Assembly: GCF_001905735.1 (NCBI RefSeq)
Contig: NZ_LISW01000001.1
Coordinates: 1,458,801 to 1,522,800, forward strand
Length of the DNA stretch: 64,000 nucleotides
Reading direction: 5' to 3'
Source of the DNA: Streptomyces sp. CB01249
Lineage (GTDB): Bacteria; Actinomycetota; Actinomycetes; Streptomycetales; Streptomycetaceae
Position 1 is the first letter of the stretch; every line of letters begins with the position of its first letter. The translations under genes and the position numbers were made by a program. This document shows positions 53,549 through 62,549 of this stretch, piece by piece. The notes under the pieces are model-generated. The model had not been told where the DNA came from and searched no databases. It saw only the letters and a program-made list of their open reading frames with translations.

Positions 53549-53598
53549 CGGACAGCCGTCCGTTAGGTTCGACAACCAAGCGGACAGCTGTCCGCTTG
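53549..53598. promoter_or_regulatory. two palindromic operators for the adjacent TetR
   Basis: Bases 53577-53598 form a perfect 22-bp palindrome with core CGGACAGCTGTCCG. A second copy, CGGACAGCCGTCCG, is at 53549-53562. The centres are 32 bases apart, about three helical turns, and the half site GGACA is typical for TetR proteins. Located between the divergent TetR gene and the XDH-like operon. Confidence 0.75.
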
Positions 53599-53742
53599 TC
53601 TCCACCGCAGCGCCGGATCAGGCCACTTGACCGACCGGCTTCCGTCGGCCCCCCCACCCGCACGCCGCGCTCTCCGCCTCCCGCACCGGCCGCTCGCCGC
53701 CGGGCGCGGAGCGCTCGAAGCACCTGCGAAAGAAGGCTGATC

Positions 53743-54282
53743 ATGGCCCCATCGACGTCCAGCACCGTCACCCTGCGCGTCAACGGCGAAAAATACACGC
53801 TGACCGTCGACCACCGCACCACCCTCCTCGACGCGTTGCGCGAACGGCTCGACCTGACCGGCACCAAGAAGGGGTGCGACCAGGGCCAGTGCGGCGCCTG
53901 TACGGTGCTGCTCGACGGCCGCAGGGCCGTGGCCTGCCTCCAACTCGCGGTGGCGGCCGAGGGGCGCGAGATCACCACCATCGAGGGCGTCGCGGACGGC
54001 GACCGCCTGCACCCCGTGCAGCAGGCGTTCCTGGACCTCGACGGATACCAGTGCGGCTACTGCACCCCGGGCCAGATCTGCTCCGCCCTCGCGGTCATCG
54101 AGGAGCACGCCGCCGGATGGCCCAGCGCCGTCACCGAGGACGTGCGGGCCGGGGCGCCCGCGCTCACCGCCGACGAGATCCGTGAGCGCATGAGCGGCAA
54201 CCTCTGCCGCTGCGGGGCGTACGCACAGATCGTGCAGGCGGTCGCCCGCGCCGCCGACCAGGCCAAGGAGACCGTCGCATGA
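53743..54282 (+). CDS. (2Fe-2S)-binding subunit of xanthine-dehydrogenase-family enzyme
   Basis: 179 residues. The plant-ferredoxin-like cluster ligands are Cys45, Cys50, Cys53 and Cys65 (GCDQGQCGACTVLLDG), and the second cluster is held by Cys104, Cys107, Cys155 and Cys157 (QCGYCTPGQICSA, NLCRCGAY). This subunit passes electrons from the molybdenum centre to FAD. AGAAGG precedes the ATG. The stop overlaps the FAD subunit start (ATGA at 54279). Confidence 0.93.
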   Translation: MAPSTSSTVTLRVNGEKYTLTVDHRTTLLDALRERLDLTGTKKGCDQGQCGACTVLLDGRRAVACLQLAVAAEGREITTIEGVADGDRLHPVQQAFLDLDGYQCGYCTPGQICSALAVIEEHAAGWPSAVTEDVRAGAPALTADEIRERMSGNLCRCGAYAQIVQAVARAADQAKETVA

Positions 54283-55271
54283 GGGAGTTCGGCTACGAAC
54301 GGGTCCATGACGTCGCCGGAGCGGTGGCCCTCCTCGGCGCCGACCCCGGCGCCCGGCTCCTCGGCGGCGGCACCAACCTGGTCGACCTGATGAAGGCGGG
54401 CGTGGAGCGCCCCAGCCTCCTCATCGACGTACGGGAACTCCCCCTGGACGAGGTCCGGTTCAGCCCCGAGGGCGGCCTGCGCATCGGTGCCACCGTCACC
54501 AACAGCGACCTGGCGGCCCACCCCGACGTGCGGCGCCACTATCCGGCCCTCTCCCAGGCGCTGCTCGCCGGAGCGTCCGGGCAGCTCCGCAACATGGCCA
54601 CCGTCGGCGGCAACCTCCTCCAGCGCACCCGCTGCGGCTACTTCGCCGACCTCGCCAAACCCTGCAACAAACGCGCCCCCGGCACCGGCTGCCCCGCCCG
54701 CGCGGGCGACCACCGCAACCACGCCATCCTCGGCGCTTCGGACCACTGCGTCGCCACGCACCCCTCCGACATGGCGGTCGCGCTCGCGGCGTTCGAGGCG
54801 GTCGTCTCGTACGAAACGGCCGACGGACCGGGCGAGTTGCCGGTCGAGGAGTTCTACCTTCCGGTGGGCGACACCCCGCACATCGAGACCGCGCTGCCCG
54901 CCGGAGCCGTGATCACCGGCGTCACGCTGCCGCCCGCCCCGGCCGCCGCGCACTCCCGCTACCGCAAGGTGCGCGAGCGTGCCTCGTACGCCTTCGCGAT
55001 CGGCTCGCTCGCCGCCGCCCTCGATGTACGCGACGGCGTCGTGCGCGACGTCCGCCTCGCGTTCGGGGCCGTCGCCTCCCGGCCGTGGCGGGCCCGCACC
55101 GCCGAACGGGCACTGACCGGCGGCCCGGCCGACGAGACCGCGTTCGCCGCGGCGGCCGACGCCGAACTGGCCGCTGCCCGGCCGCTGCCCGAGAACGGCT
55201 ACAAGGTGACGCTGATGCGCAACCTCGTCGTCGCCGAGCTCACCCGACTCGCCGAGGAGGCCGTCCGATGA
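54279..55271 (+). CDS. FAD-binding subunit of xanthine-dehydrogenase-family enzyme
   Basis: 330 residues. FAD-binding motif LLGGGTNLVDLMKAGVERP, then IGATVTNSDLAAHP, ATVGGNLLQRTRCGYFADLA and a 4Fe-4S-like or insertion loop KPCNKRAPGTGCPARAGDHR that resembles the extra cluster segment in 4-hydroxybenzoyl-CoA-reductase-type and aldehyde-type subunits. C-terminal domain: RKVRERASYAFAIGSLAAAL. Overlaps the catalytic subunit gene by four bases. Confidence 0.9.
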   Translation: MREFGYERVHDVAGAVALLGADPGARLLGGGTNLVDLMKAGVERPSLLIDVRELPLDEVRFSPEGGLRIGATVTNSDLAAHPDVRRHYPALSQALLAGASGQLRNMATVGGNLLQRTRCGYFADLAKPCNKRAPGTGCPARAGDHRNHAILGASDHCVATHPSDMAVALAAFEAVVSYETADGPGELPVEEFYLPVGDTPHIETALPAGAVITGVTLPPAPAAAHSRYRKVRERASYAFAIGSLAAALDVRDGVVRDVRLAFGAVASRPWRARTAERALTGGPADETAFAAAADAELAAARPLPENGYKVTLMRNLVVAELTRLAEEAVR

Positions 55272-57400
55272 CCACGACGACCGGCACCACCACCGCCACC
55301 GGGGCCGCGGGCTCGGGCCGCGCCCGGGTGGAGGGCCGCGACAAGGTCACCGGCGCCGCCCGGTACGCGGGCGAGATCCCCTTCGCCCGGCTCGCCCACG
55401 GCTGGCTGGTCCTCTCCACGATCGCCCGGGGCCGGATCACCGCCGTGGCGGACGAGCCCGTCCTCGCCCTGCCGGGCGTGCTCACCGTCCTCCACCACGG
55501 GAACGCCCCGCGCGTCGACACCGGCTACGTGGGCATGCTGGGCCGCCCCAACCCGGTCGTCGGGCTCTTCCAGAACGACCGGGTGCCGTTCGCGGGCTGG
55601 CCGGTGGCCCTCGTGGTGGCCGAGACCCCCGAACAGGCCCGGGAGGCCGCCGAGGCGCTGGTCGTCGGCTACGAGGAGGAACCGCACGACGTGGCGTTCC
55701 GCGCCGGGCGCGCCGACGCCTACCGGCCCGAGGACTCCCCGATGGTGCGGGCCGACACGGAGAAGGGGGACCTCCGGGCGCGGATCGACGGGGCCGCCTT
55801 CGTCGTGGACGCGGAGTACACGACGCCGGAGGAACACCACTGCTCGATGGAGCCGCACGCCGCGACCGCCCGCTGGGACGACGGCCGGCTCGACGTCACG
55901 GACTCCAACCAGGGCAGCTCCTGGGTGGCCGGAGAACTCGCCCAGCTCTTCTCGCTCGACCCGTCCTCGGTGCGGGTGCGCTCCGAACACATCGGCGGCG
56001 CCTTCGGATCGAAGGGCCTGAGTGTCCATCAGGTCGCCGCCGTCATGGCGACCACGACCCTCCAGCGGCCCGTACGCGTCGTCATGACCCGGCGTCAGAT
56101 GTTCTCGCTCGTCGGTTACCGCAGCCCCACCGCCCAGCGTGTCAGGGTCGCGGCCGACTCCGACGGCCGACTGTGCGCCTTCGACCACGAGGCGCTGAAC
56201 CTCACGTCCAGCGTGCATGAGTTCATCGAGACGAGCGCCGTGCTCGGCCGGGTGCTGTACGACGCCGACGCGCACCGCACCCGGCACCGGGTCCTGCGGC
56301 TCGACGTGCCCACGCCGACCTGGATGCGCGCCCCCGGCGAGGCACCCGGCTCCTTCGCCATCGAGTCGGCCCTCGACGAACTCGCCGAGAAGTGCGGCGT
56401 GGACCCCATCGCCCTGCGGGCGCGTAACGAACCCGTCACCGGCCCGGTCTCGGGTCTGCCCTTCAGCAGCCGCAACCTGCTCGCCTGCTTCGAGGAGGGT
56501 GCCCGCCGGTTCGGCTGGGCGGACCGCGATCCGCGCCCCGGCCTGCGCCGCGAAGGCCGCTGGCTGATCGGGACCGGGACGGCCGCGGCCTCCTACCCCT
56601 CGGGCGTCGGCCGCTCCACCGCCGCCGTCACCGCCGAGGCCGACGGCACCTTCACCGTACGGGTCAACGCGTCGGACATCGGCACCGGAGCCCGCACCGC
56701 CATGACGCTCGTCGCCGCCGAAGCGCTCCGGGCGGACCCGGACCGGGTGCAGGTGCGCATCGGCGACAGCGACCTGGGCCACGCGATGATCGCGGGCGGC
56801 TCCACCGGCACCCGCTCCTGGGGCTGGGCGGTGCGCCTCGCGGCGGCCGACCTCCGCGAACGGCTGGCACTGGGCGGCGGCATCCCGCCCGAGGGGATCA
56901 CCGCCCGCGCGGACACCGCCGACGCCATCGCCGCCCTGCCGCAGCAGGAACGGCACTCGTTCGGCGCCCAGTTCGCCGAGGTCGCCGTCGACGTCACCAC
57001 CGGCGAGGTACGGGCCCGCCGCCTGCTGGGCATCTTCGCGGCGGGCACCATCGTCAACCCCCTCACCGCCCGCAGTCAGCTCATCGGCGGCATGACCTGG
57101 GGCCTGTCCATGGCGCTCCACGAGGAGGCGGTCCGCGACGCGGCGACCGGCGGCCACGTCAACGCCGACCTCGCCGGATACCACGTCGCCTCGCACGCCG
57201 ATGTGCCGCTCATCGAGGCGGACTGGGTGGAGGACCCGGTGCCCGGCGACCCCGTCGGCATCAAGGGCATCGGCGAGATCGGCATCGTGGGCGTCGCCGC
57301 CGCCCTCGCCAACGCGGTGTGGCACGCGACGGGCGTACGCCACCGCGACCTGCCGATCCGCCCGGACCGCGTCCTGCGAGCGGCGGCCGGACACCCCTAG
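55268..57400 (+). CDS. molybdopterin-binding catalytic subunit of xanthine-dehydrogenase family
   Basis: 710 residues. VEGRDKVTGAARYAGEIPFA at the start, EEHHCSMEPHAATARWDDG, the Moco-site GGAFGSKGLSVHQ, MRAPGEAPGSFAIESALDEL, and the C-terminal KGIGEIGIVGVAAALANAVW with the active-site Glu. Subunit order (FeS, FAD, Moco) matches YagTSR-like aldehyde oxidoreductases, which is the best guess for the substrate class. The TAG stop at 57398-57400 is part of a terminator stem. Confidence 0.92.
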   Translation: MTTTTGTTTATGAAGSGRARVEGRDKVTGAARYAGEIPFARLAHGWLVLSTIARGRITAVADEPVLALPGVLTVLHHGNAPRVDTGYVGMLGRPNPVVGLFQNDRVPFAGWPVALVVAETPEQAREAAEALVVGYEEEPHDVAFRAGRADAYRPEDSPMVRADTEKGDLRARIDGAAFVVDAEYTTPEEHHCSMEPHAATARWDDGRLDVTDSNQGSSWVAGELAQLFSLDPSSVRVRSEHIGGAFGSKGLSVHQVAAVMATTTLQRPVRVVMTRRQMFSLVGYRSPTAQRVRVAADSDGRLCAFDHEALNLTSSVHEFIETSAVLGRVLYDADAHRTRHRVLRLDVPTPTWMRAPGEAPGSFAIESALDELAEKCGVDPIALRARNEPVTGPVSGLPFSSRNLLACFEEGARRFGWADRDPRPGLRREGRWLIGTGTAAASYPSGVGRSTAAVTAEADGTFTVRVNASDIGTGARTAMTLVAAEALRADPDRVQVRIGDSDLGHAMIAGGSTGTRSWGWAVRLAAADLRERLALGGGIPPEGITARADTADAIAALPQQERHSFGAQFAEVAVDVTTGEVRARRLLGIFAAGTIVNPLTARSQLIGGMTWGLSMALHEEAVRDAATGGHVNADLAGYHVASHADVPLIEADWVEDPVPGDPVGIKGIGEIGIVGVAAALANAVWHATGVRHRDLPIRPDRVLRAAAGHP

Positions 57401-57421
57401 AGCGTTTCCCGAAACGCTCTA
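57398..57421. terminator. bidirectional terminator shared by convergent genes
   Basis: TAGAGCGTTTC (57398-57408) and GAAACGCTCTA (57411-57421) form a perfect 11-bp stem with a two-base gap, in practice a four-base or larger loop. The TAG in the left arm is the stop codon of the Moco subunit, and the complementary TAG in the right arm is the stop codon of the leftward ABC-F gene. The same hairpin therefore ends both transcripts. Confidence 0.8.
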
Positions 57422-59029
57422 GTCGCCCAGCCGCACCTCGCGCCCCCGCCAACGACGCCGCAGCCAGCGGTCGTGGCTGGCGACCACGACCGCGCCCGGC
57501 CCGGGCCCCAGCGCCTCCTCCAGCTCGTCGCACAGCGCGGGGGAGAGGTGGTTGGTCGGTTCGTCGAGCAGCAGCAGCTCCGGCGGGCGGGCCATCAGTA
57601 GCGCGAGCGCGAGCCTGCGCCGCTGGCCCGCCGACAGCTGCCGCACCTCCTTGCCCAGGTCCGCCTCGCGCAGCAGCCCGAGCGAGACCAACGGCACCAG
57701 CTCCGCCCGGTCGGCGCCCAGCACCCGTACATAGGTGTCGGCGACGGTCCGGTCCGGCCGGGCGAACACGCTGTCCTGCGCGAGCACCCCGACGGTGAGA
57801 CCCGGCCGCCGGACCACCTCGCCGAACGCCACCGGCCGGCCCGCGAGCACCGCGATCAGCGTCGACTTCCCCGTGCCGTTGCCGCCCGTGACCAGCAGCC
57901 GGTCGGACGCCTCGACGTCGAGCTCGTCGATGGCCAGCCGGCCGGGGAACCGCACCCCGCGCAGGGACACCAGCGTGCCCGGCTCGGACGGCCGGGCCCG
58001 CTCGGGGTACCGGAACCGCAGCGGACTGGGCGGTTCGGCGACCTGGCCGCGCTCCGCCTCGTCCAGGCGGCGGGTCGCGTTGCGGACCCGGCGCGCGATC
58101 TGGCTCTGCACCCGGCCCGCCCGCACCCCATACCCCATCTTCTCGTTGTCGCGGGGCCCCCGGTCGGGCGCGACCTGGCGCGCGGTCACCGCCGCCGACC
58201 GGCGCAGCTCCCCGATCTCCTCCTGCTCCTCGGCGTACCGGCGCTCCCACCGGGCCCGCTCCGCCCGCTTCTCCGCCAGGTACGCGCTGTACCCGCCGCC
58301 GTACCGTACGGGCCCGTCGACCGCCGGATCCAGGTCGATGAGGTCCGTGCAGACGGCGTCCAGGAACGCCCGGTCGTGGCCGGCGACCACCACGGGCCCC
58401 GGCATCGTGCGCAGCTGCTCCTCCACGAACGCGGCGGCCTCGTCGTCCAGATGATTGGTCGGTTCGTCGAGGAGCAGGGCGGCCGGCCGCCGCACCAGCA
58501 GCGCGGCGAGCGCCAGCCGGCCGCGCTGCCCGCCCGAGAGCGAGCGGATCGTCCGGCCGTGCGGCAGGGAGCCGAGCCCGAGACCGTCGAGCACGACGGC
58601 CGCGCGCCGGTCGGCGTCCCAAGCCTCCCGCTCCTCCGCCTGTTCGAGCCGTCCGCCGTACGTCTCCAGGAGCTCCGCGTACTCCGGAGCGTCCTCCGGC
58701 GTACGGGAGAGCAGACCGGAGAGCCGGTCCAGTTCGGCGAGATCGGCCCGCGCCTCGCGCAGCGCGTCGTCCAGGACGCCCGCGAGGGTGGAGCCCGCGT
58801 CGAACGGCATCTCCTGGTGCAGGAATCCCACATCGGCGGGGCGGGTGACCTGTCCGGCGTCGGGTTCGTCCACCCCGGCGAGCAGCCGCAGGAGTGTCGA
58901 CTTGCCGACACCGTTCTCTCCGATGAGGCCGATGCGGTCGCCGGGCGACGCGGTGAGCGAGACCCCGTCCAGGACACGCTTCGTACCGAGGACGCGGACC
59001 AGGTCGTGGGCGTGGAGGGCGCTGCTCAT
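57419..59029 (-). CDS. ABC-F family ATPase (second of two)
   Basis: 536 residues from ATG 59029. Two nucleotide-binding domains on one chain with no membrane part: Walker A GENGVGKS and GGNGTGKS, signatures LSGGQRGRLALA and LSAGQRRRLALA, Walker B LLLDEPTNHLDD and LLLDEPTNHLSP. The linker between them is Arg/Glu-rich helices (RARWERRYAEEQEEIGELRR). ABC-F proteins act on the ribosomal E site, and several give antibiotic resistance. Its ATG overlaps the stop of the first ABC-F gene. Confidence 0.9.
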   Translation of the reverse strand: MSSALHAHDLVRVLGTKRVLDGVSLTASPGDRIGLIGENGVGKSTLLRLLAGVDEPDAGQVTRPADVGFLHQEMPFDAGSTLAGVLDDALREARADLAELDRLSGLLSRTPEDAPEYAELLETYGGRLEQAEEREAWDADRRAAVVLDGLGLGSLPHGRTIRSLSGGQRGRLALAALLVRRPAALLLDEPTNHLDDEAAAFVEEQLRTMPGPVVVAGHDRAFLDAVCTDLIDLDPAVDGPVRYGGGYSAYLAEKRAERARWERRYAEEQEEIGELRRSAAVTARQVAPDRGPRDNEKMGYGVRAGRVQSQIARRVRNATRRLDEAERGQVAEPPSPLRFRYPERARPSEPGTLVSLRGVRFPGRLAIDELDVEASDRLLVTGGNGTGKSTLIAVLAGRPVAFGEVVRRPGLTVGVLAQDSVFARPDRTVADTYVRVLGADRAELVPLVSLGLLREADLGKEVRQLSAGQRRRLALALLMARPPELLLLDEPTNHLSPALCDELEEALGPGPGAVVVASHDRWLRRRWRGREVRLGD

Positions 59030-60660
59030 GCTTCCGGTGCCCCCGTCTCCCGCAGCTCCCCGTCCGCCAGCCGCAACCACCTGCTCACTCCGATCCGTTC
59101 CAGGAACCGTTCGTCGTGGCTGACCACCACGAAGGCGCCCCGATAGGAGGCGAGCGCGCTCTCCAGCTGGCCGGCGCTCACCAGGTCCAGGTTGTTCGTC
59201 GGCTCGTCCAGGAGCAGCAGCTGCGGGGCCGGTTCCGCGCACAGGACGCAGGCCAGGGTGGCCCGCAGCCGCTCGCCGCCGGACAGCACGCCGACCGGCA
59301 GATGGGCGCGGTCGCCGCGGAAGAGGAAGCGCGCGAGCAGGTTCATCCGCTCGGCCTCGTCCCGGTGCGGGGCGTACGCGGCGAAGTTCTCGGCCACCGT
59401 GCGTCCGAGGTCGAGCAGGTCGAGGCGTTGCGAGAGGTAGGCGATCCGCCCGTCGGCCCGCCGGATCGACCCGCCGTCCGGCTCCAGGTCCCCGTTGACC
59501 AGCCGCAGCAAGGTGCTCTTGCCCGCGCCGTTGGGCCCGGTCAGCGCGATGCGCTCGGGGCCCCGGATCGTCAGGCCGACGCCCTCGCCGGAGAACTGCT
59601 CCCGGCCGCCGAGGCGCACCCGCAGCTCCTCGGCGAGCAGCACGGTGCGACCGGCGGGCACATCGGTGTCCGGCAGATCGAGCGTGATGCGCTGCTCGTC
59701 GCGTACCGCACGCCCCGCCTCGTCCAGGCGGGCCTGTGCCTCGCCGACCCGGGCGGCGTGCGTCTGGCCGGACTTGCCGGCGGCCTCCTGGGCGCCGCGC
59801 TTCATGTTCCCGGCGAAGATGCGGGGCAGGCCCGCGTTCTTGAGGTTGCGGGCCGCGTTGCTCGCGCGCCGGTCGGCCCGCTCGCGGGCCTGCTGCATCT
59901 CGCGCTTCTCCCGCTTCAACTCCTGTTCGGCGTTGCGGACGTTCTTCTCCGCCACCTCCTGCTCGGCTCGCACGGCTTCCTCGTACGCCGTGAAGTTGCC
60001 GCCGTACAGCCGCAGTTCCGACGGACCGAGTTCGGCGATGCGGTCCATGCGGTCCAGGAGCGCGCGGTCGTGGCTGACGAGCAGCAGCGTCCCGTTCCAC
60101 GACTCCAGCGTGTCGTAGAGGCGGAGCCGCGCGTCGAGATCGAGGTTGTTCGTCGGCTCGTCGAGCAGCAGCACGTCCGGCCGCTTGAGCAGCTGGGCCG
60201 CGAGGCCGAGCGAGACGACCTGCCCTCCGCTGAGCGTGCCGATGCTGCGGTCCAGGGCGATGCCGTCCAGGCCGAGCCGGTCGAGCTGGGCGCGCGTGCG
60301 CTCCTCGATGTCCCAGTCGTCGCCGATGACCGCGAAGTGTTTCTCGTCCACGTCACCGGACTCCACGGCGTCCAGCGCGCGGATCACCGCTTCGACGCCC
60401 AGAACCTCGGAGACCGACAGGTCACCGGTCAGGGGGAGGCTCTGCGGGAGGTAGCCGAGGGTGCCGTCGACGGTGACGGAACCGGCGCCCGGCCGCAGCT
60501 CACCGGCGAGCAGCTTGAGCAGGGTGCTCTTCCCGGAGCCGTTGGGGGCGACGAGACCGGTGCGGCCGCTGCCCACGCTGAAGGACAGGCCGGAGAAGAC
60601 GGGGGTGTCGTCCGGCCAGGAGAAGGAGAGGTTCGAGCAGATGAGGGATGCGTCGGACAT
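59026..60660 (-). CDS. ABC-F family ATPase (first of two)
   Basis: 544 residues from ATG 60660. Walker A motifs APNGSGKS and GPNGAGKS, signatures LSGGQVVSLGLA and LSGGERLRATLA, Walker B LLLDEPTNNLDL in both halves, and a long charged helical linker (KNVRNAEQELKREKREMQQA). A leader peptide and hairpins precede it, so it is probably controlled by ribosome-sensing attenuation, which supports a role in protection against translation inhibitors. It is more distant from the second ABC-F than a recent duplicate would be. Confidence 0.9.
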   Translation of the reverse strand: MSDASLICSNLSFSWPDDTPVFSGLSFSVGSGRTGLVAPNGSGKSTLLKLLAGELRPGAGSVTVDGTLGYLPQSLPLTGDLSVSEVLGVEAVIRALDAVESGDVDEKHFAVIGDDWDIEERTRAQLDRLGLDGIALDRSIGTLSGGQVVSLGLAAQLLKRPDVLLLDEPTNNLDLDARLRLYDTLESWNGTLLLVSHDRALLDRMDRIAELGPSELRLYGGNFTAYEEAVRAEQEVAEKNVRNAEQELKREKREMQQARERADRRASNAARNLKNAGLPRIFAGNMKRGAQEAAGKSGQTHAARVGEAQARLDEAGRAVRDEQRITLDLPDTDVPAGRTVLLAEELRVRLGGREQFSGEGVGLTIRGPERIALTGPNGAGKSTLLRLVNGDLEPDGGSIRRADGRIAYLSQRLDLLDLGRTVAENFAAYAPHRDEAERMNLLARFLFRGDRAHLPVGVLSGGERLRATLACVLCAEPAPQLLLLDEPTNNLDLVSAGQLESALASYRGAFVVVSHDERFLERIGVSRWLRLADGELRETGAPEA

Positions 60661-60887
60661 ACGGGGACCTCGCGTGTGAATCCGGGAACGGCAGACACCA
60701 CGGCCCCGGAGAAATGGTCTGAGGGAACAACGACATGGCCACTGCGGCGGCGCCCTGGGCGCCCGCTGCGGCTATGGAGCTCCGGGATCACCCGGAGATG
60801 TCGTCGTCGCCTGCCATGTCTGGTCTCCTCGTACACGCTGAACGGCCCGTCGAGCTTAGCAGCCGTCCCCGTTCACGGCCTTCCGAT
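60661..60887 (-). promoter_or_regulatory. leader with attenuator upstream of tandem ABC-F genes
   Basis: The 227-base leader holds a 9-codon ORF (60788-60817) followed by hairpin elements. A 7-bp perfect stem CCCGGAG/CTCCGGG at 60780-60797 has the uORF stop codon in its loop. The sequence CTCCGGGG (60704-60711, this strand) can pair with the same CCCGGAG arm instead. Ribosome stalling in the uORF would switch the pairing. A TAAGCT-like -10 lies upstream near 60855-60862. Confidence 0.6.
60788..60817 (-). CDS. leader peptide MAGDDDISG of the ABC-F operon
   Basis: Nine codons and a TGA stop, starting at ATG 60817 with a strong GAGGAG Shine-Dalgarno at 60825-60830 (seven-base spacing). The peptide MAGDDDISG has an acidic run. 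The stop codon is in the loop of the hairpin at 60780-60797. Short translated leaders with these properties precede many ABC-F and rRNA methylase resistance genes and report ribosome stalling. Expression is inferred from sequence only. Confidence 0.65.
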   Translation of the reverse strand: MAGDDDISG

Positions 60888-61484
60888 TCAGGTGCGCGCC
60901 CGTCGGCGCAGGTCGGCGATGCCCTGGTCCAGGGCCGCCTCCAGGTGTCCCAGGCCGCCGGTGGACAGCAGGATCACCACACCGCCCTGGATCCCGGCCA
61001 GCAGGGCCGCCGCCGAGCGGTCCGCGTCCCGGTCGGCGTCGATCTCGCCGATCGACTGCATGTGCCGGATTCCGGCGGCCAGCGCGTCCTGCCAGCGTCG
61101 CAGCAGTTCGGTGGCGACGGCCTGCGCGCCCGACGAGGCCGGCCCGATCCGCGAGACGGCGATGTCGAGCGGACACTCCCGGCCCTGCTCGCGGTAGCGG
61201 GCGACGACCTTGTCGCGCCAGCTCAGCCAGGCCGGCCACGAGGTGAGGGCGCTCAGCTCCGGCTGCTGGTCGTCGATCACCCGGTCCGCCTCGTGGTGGG
61301 CGACGGCCAGCATCAACTCGTCCTTCCCGCCGGGGAAGTAGTGGAACAGCTGGCTCTTGCTGGTCGACGTGAGCGCCAGGACGTCATCGAGCGTCAGCGT
61401 GAACACACCGTGCCGCCGGATCGCAGTGGCGGCGCCTTCGACGATGCGCTGTTTGGTCGCGGCGCCCTTGGCGGTCAGCGGCAC
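60888..61484 (-). CDS. TetR/AcrR-family regulator
   Basis: 198 residues from GTG 61484 (AAGGAGA nearby). Helix-turn-helix: TKQRIVEGAATAIRRHGVFT, LDDVLALTSTSKSQLFHYFP. The C-terminal domain (AALLAGIQGGVVILLSTGGL) is of the TetR_C type found in regulators of quinone or aldehyde reductases. It lies downstream of the quinone oxidoreductase gene on the same strand, with a candidate operator in that gene's promoter. Confidence 0.88.
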   Translation of the reverse strand: MPLTAKGAATKQRIVEGAATAIRRHGVFTLTLDDVLALTSTSKSQLFHYFPGGKDELMLAVAHHEADRVIDDQQPELSALTSWPAWLSWRDKVVARYREQGRECPLDIAVSRIGPASSGAQAVATELLRRWQDALAAGIRHMQSIGEIDADRDADRSAAALLAGIQGGVVILLSTGGLGHLEAALDQGIADLRRRART

Positions 61485-61529
61485 GATGTCTCTCCTTCTC
61501 CGCGGTCATGAACGGGTCCGTGCGTGCGC

Positions 61530-62492
61530 TCAGGGAATCAGCAGCAGCTTCCCGGTGGTCCGGCGGGACTCCAGATCGCTGTGGGCCCGCGCCGCGTCCG
61601 AGAGCGCGTACCGCCCGCCGATGCGCGGGGACACCTTCCCCGCCCGCACCATCGCGAAGACCTCCCCGGTCCGGGCGACCAGCGCCTCCCGGGTGGGGAC
61701 GTGGTCCTGCACGGTCGGGTACGACAGCAGGATGCTGCTCGGCAGATCGGTCACCGAGAGCGACGGTACGCCCATAAAGGGGCCGTAGTAGGCGTGCACC
61801 CCGTGCAGACGCAGGGCCAGCTGCGAGGACCGGAACGTCGAGGTTCCGCCCCCGTCGTACACGACATGGGCACCCTCGCCGTCCGTCAGCTCGCGCACCC
61901 GGTCCTCGAAACCGGCGCCGGACGACACCAGGACGTGGTCCGCACCGGCCTCCTCGGCGATGGCCGCCTTCTCCGGGCGGGACACCAGGCCGATGACCCG
62001 GCCGCCGCGCGCCTTGATCATCTGGGTCAGCATGAGCCCCACACCACCGGCGGCGGCGTGCACCACGGCGGTGTCGCCGGGGCCGACGGCGTACGTCTCG
62101 GTGGTGAAGTGGTTCGCCGTGAGCCCCTGCATCATCACCGCGGCCGCCGTCTCGTCCGGCACCTCGTCGGGCACCTTGACCAACCGGTCCGCCGGGACGG
62201 CCAGGAGCTCCGCGTAGCTGCCCGGGTGGTAGAACCAGGCCACCCGGTCGCCGACGGCCAGATCCTCCACGCCCTCGCCGAGCGCGGTCACGTACCCCAT
62301 GCCCTCGGCGCCGAGCACGGTCGGCGCGGCCCAGCCCGGGCCGCCCACCTTGCGGGCGCCCACGTCCATGAAGTTCACCCCGGCGGCGCCGAGGCGGACC
62401 AGGGCCTCGCCGGGGGCGGGGACGGGGTCCGGGAGTTCGGTCCAGGCCATGACCTCGGGGCCGCCGTGCTCGGTGATGCGGATCGCGTGCAT
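61530..62492 (-). CDS. quinone oxidoreductase / zinc-independent MDR dehydrogenase
   Basis: 320 residues from ATG 62492. MHAIRITEHGGPEVMAWTEL and VNFMDVGARKVGG are typical for the QOR branch; NADPH motif VVHAAAGGVGLMLTQMIKAR; no zinc-ligand cysteines. It should reduce quinones or enones with NADPH. It has its own promoter in front and a TetR gene behind, so an inducible detoxification pair is likely. Confidence 0.88.
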   Translation of the reverse strand: MHAIRITEHGGPEVMAWTELPDPVPAPGEALVRLGAAGVNFMDVGARKVGGPGWAAPTVLGAEGMGYVTALGEGVEDLAVGDRVAWFYHPGSYAELLAVPADRLVKVPDEVPDETAAAVMMQGLTANHFTTETYAVGPGDTAVVHAAAGGVGLMLTQMIKARGGRVIGLVSRPEKAAIAEEAGADHVLVSSGAGFEDRVRELTDGEGAHVVYDGGGTSTFRSSQLALRLHGVHAYYGPFMGVPSLSVTDLPSSILLSYPTVQDHVPTREALVARTGEVFAMVRAGKVSPRIGGRYALSDAARAHSDLESRRTTGKLLLIP

Positions 62493-62549
62493 CGGGTGTG
62501 CCTCTCCGTGAGCCGTCACCGCGACCCGTGTGCCGCGGTGAGTCAGGCC

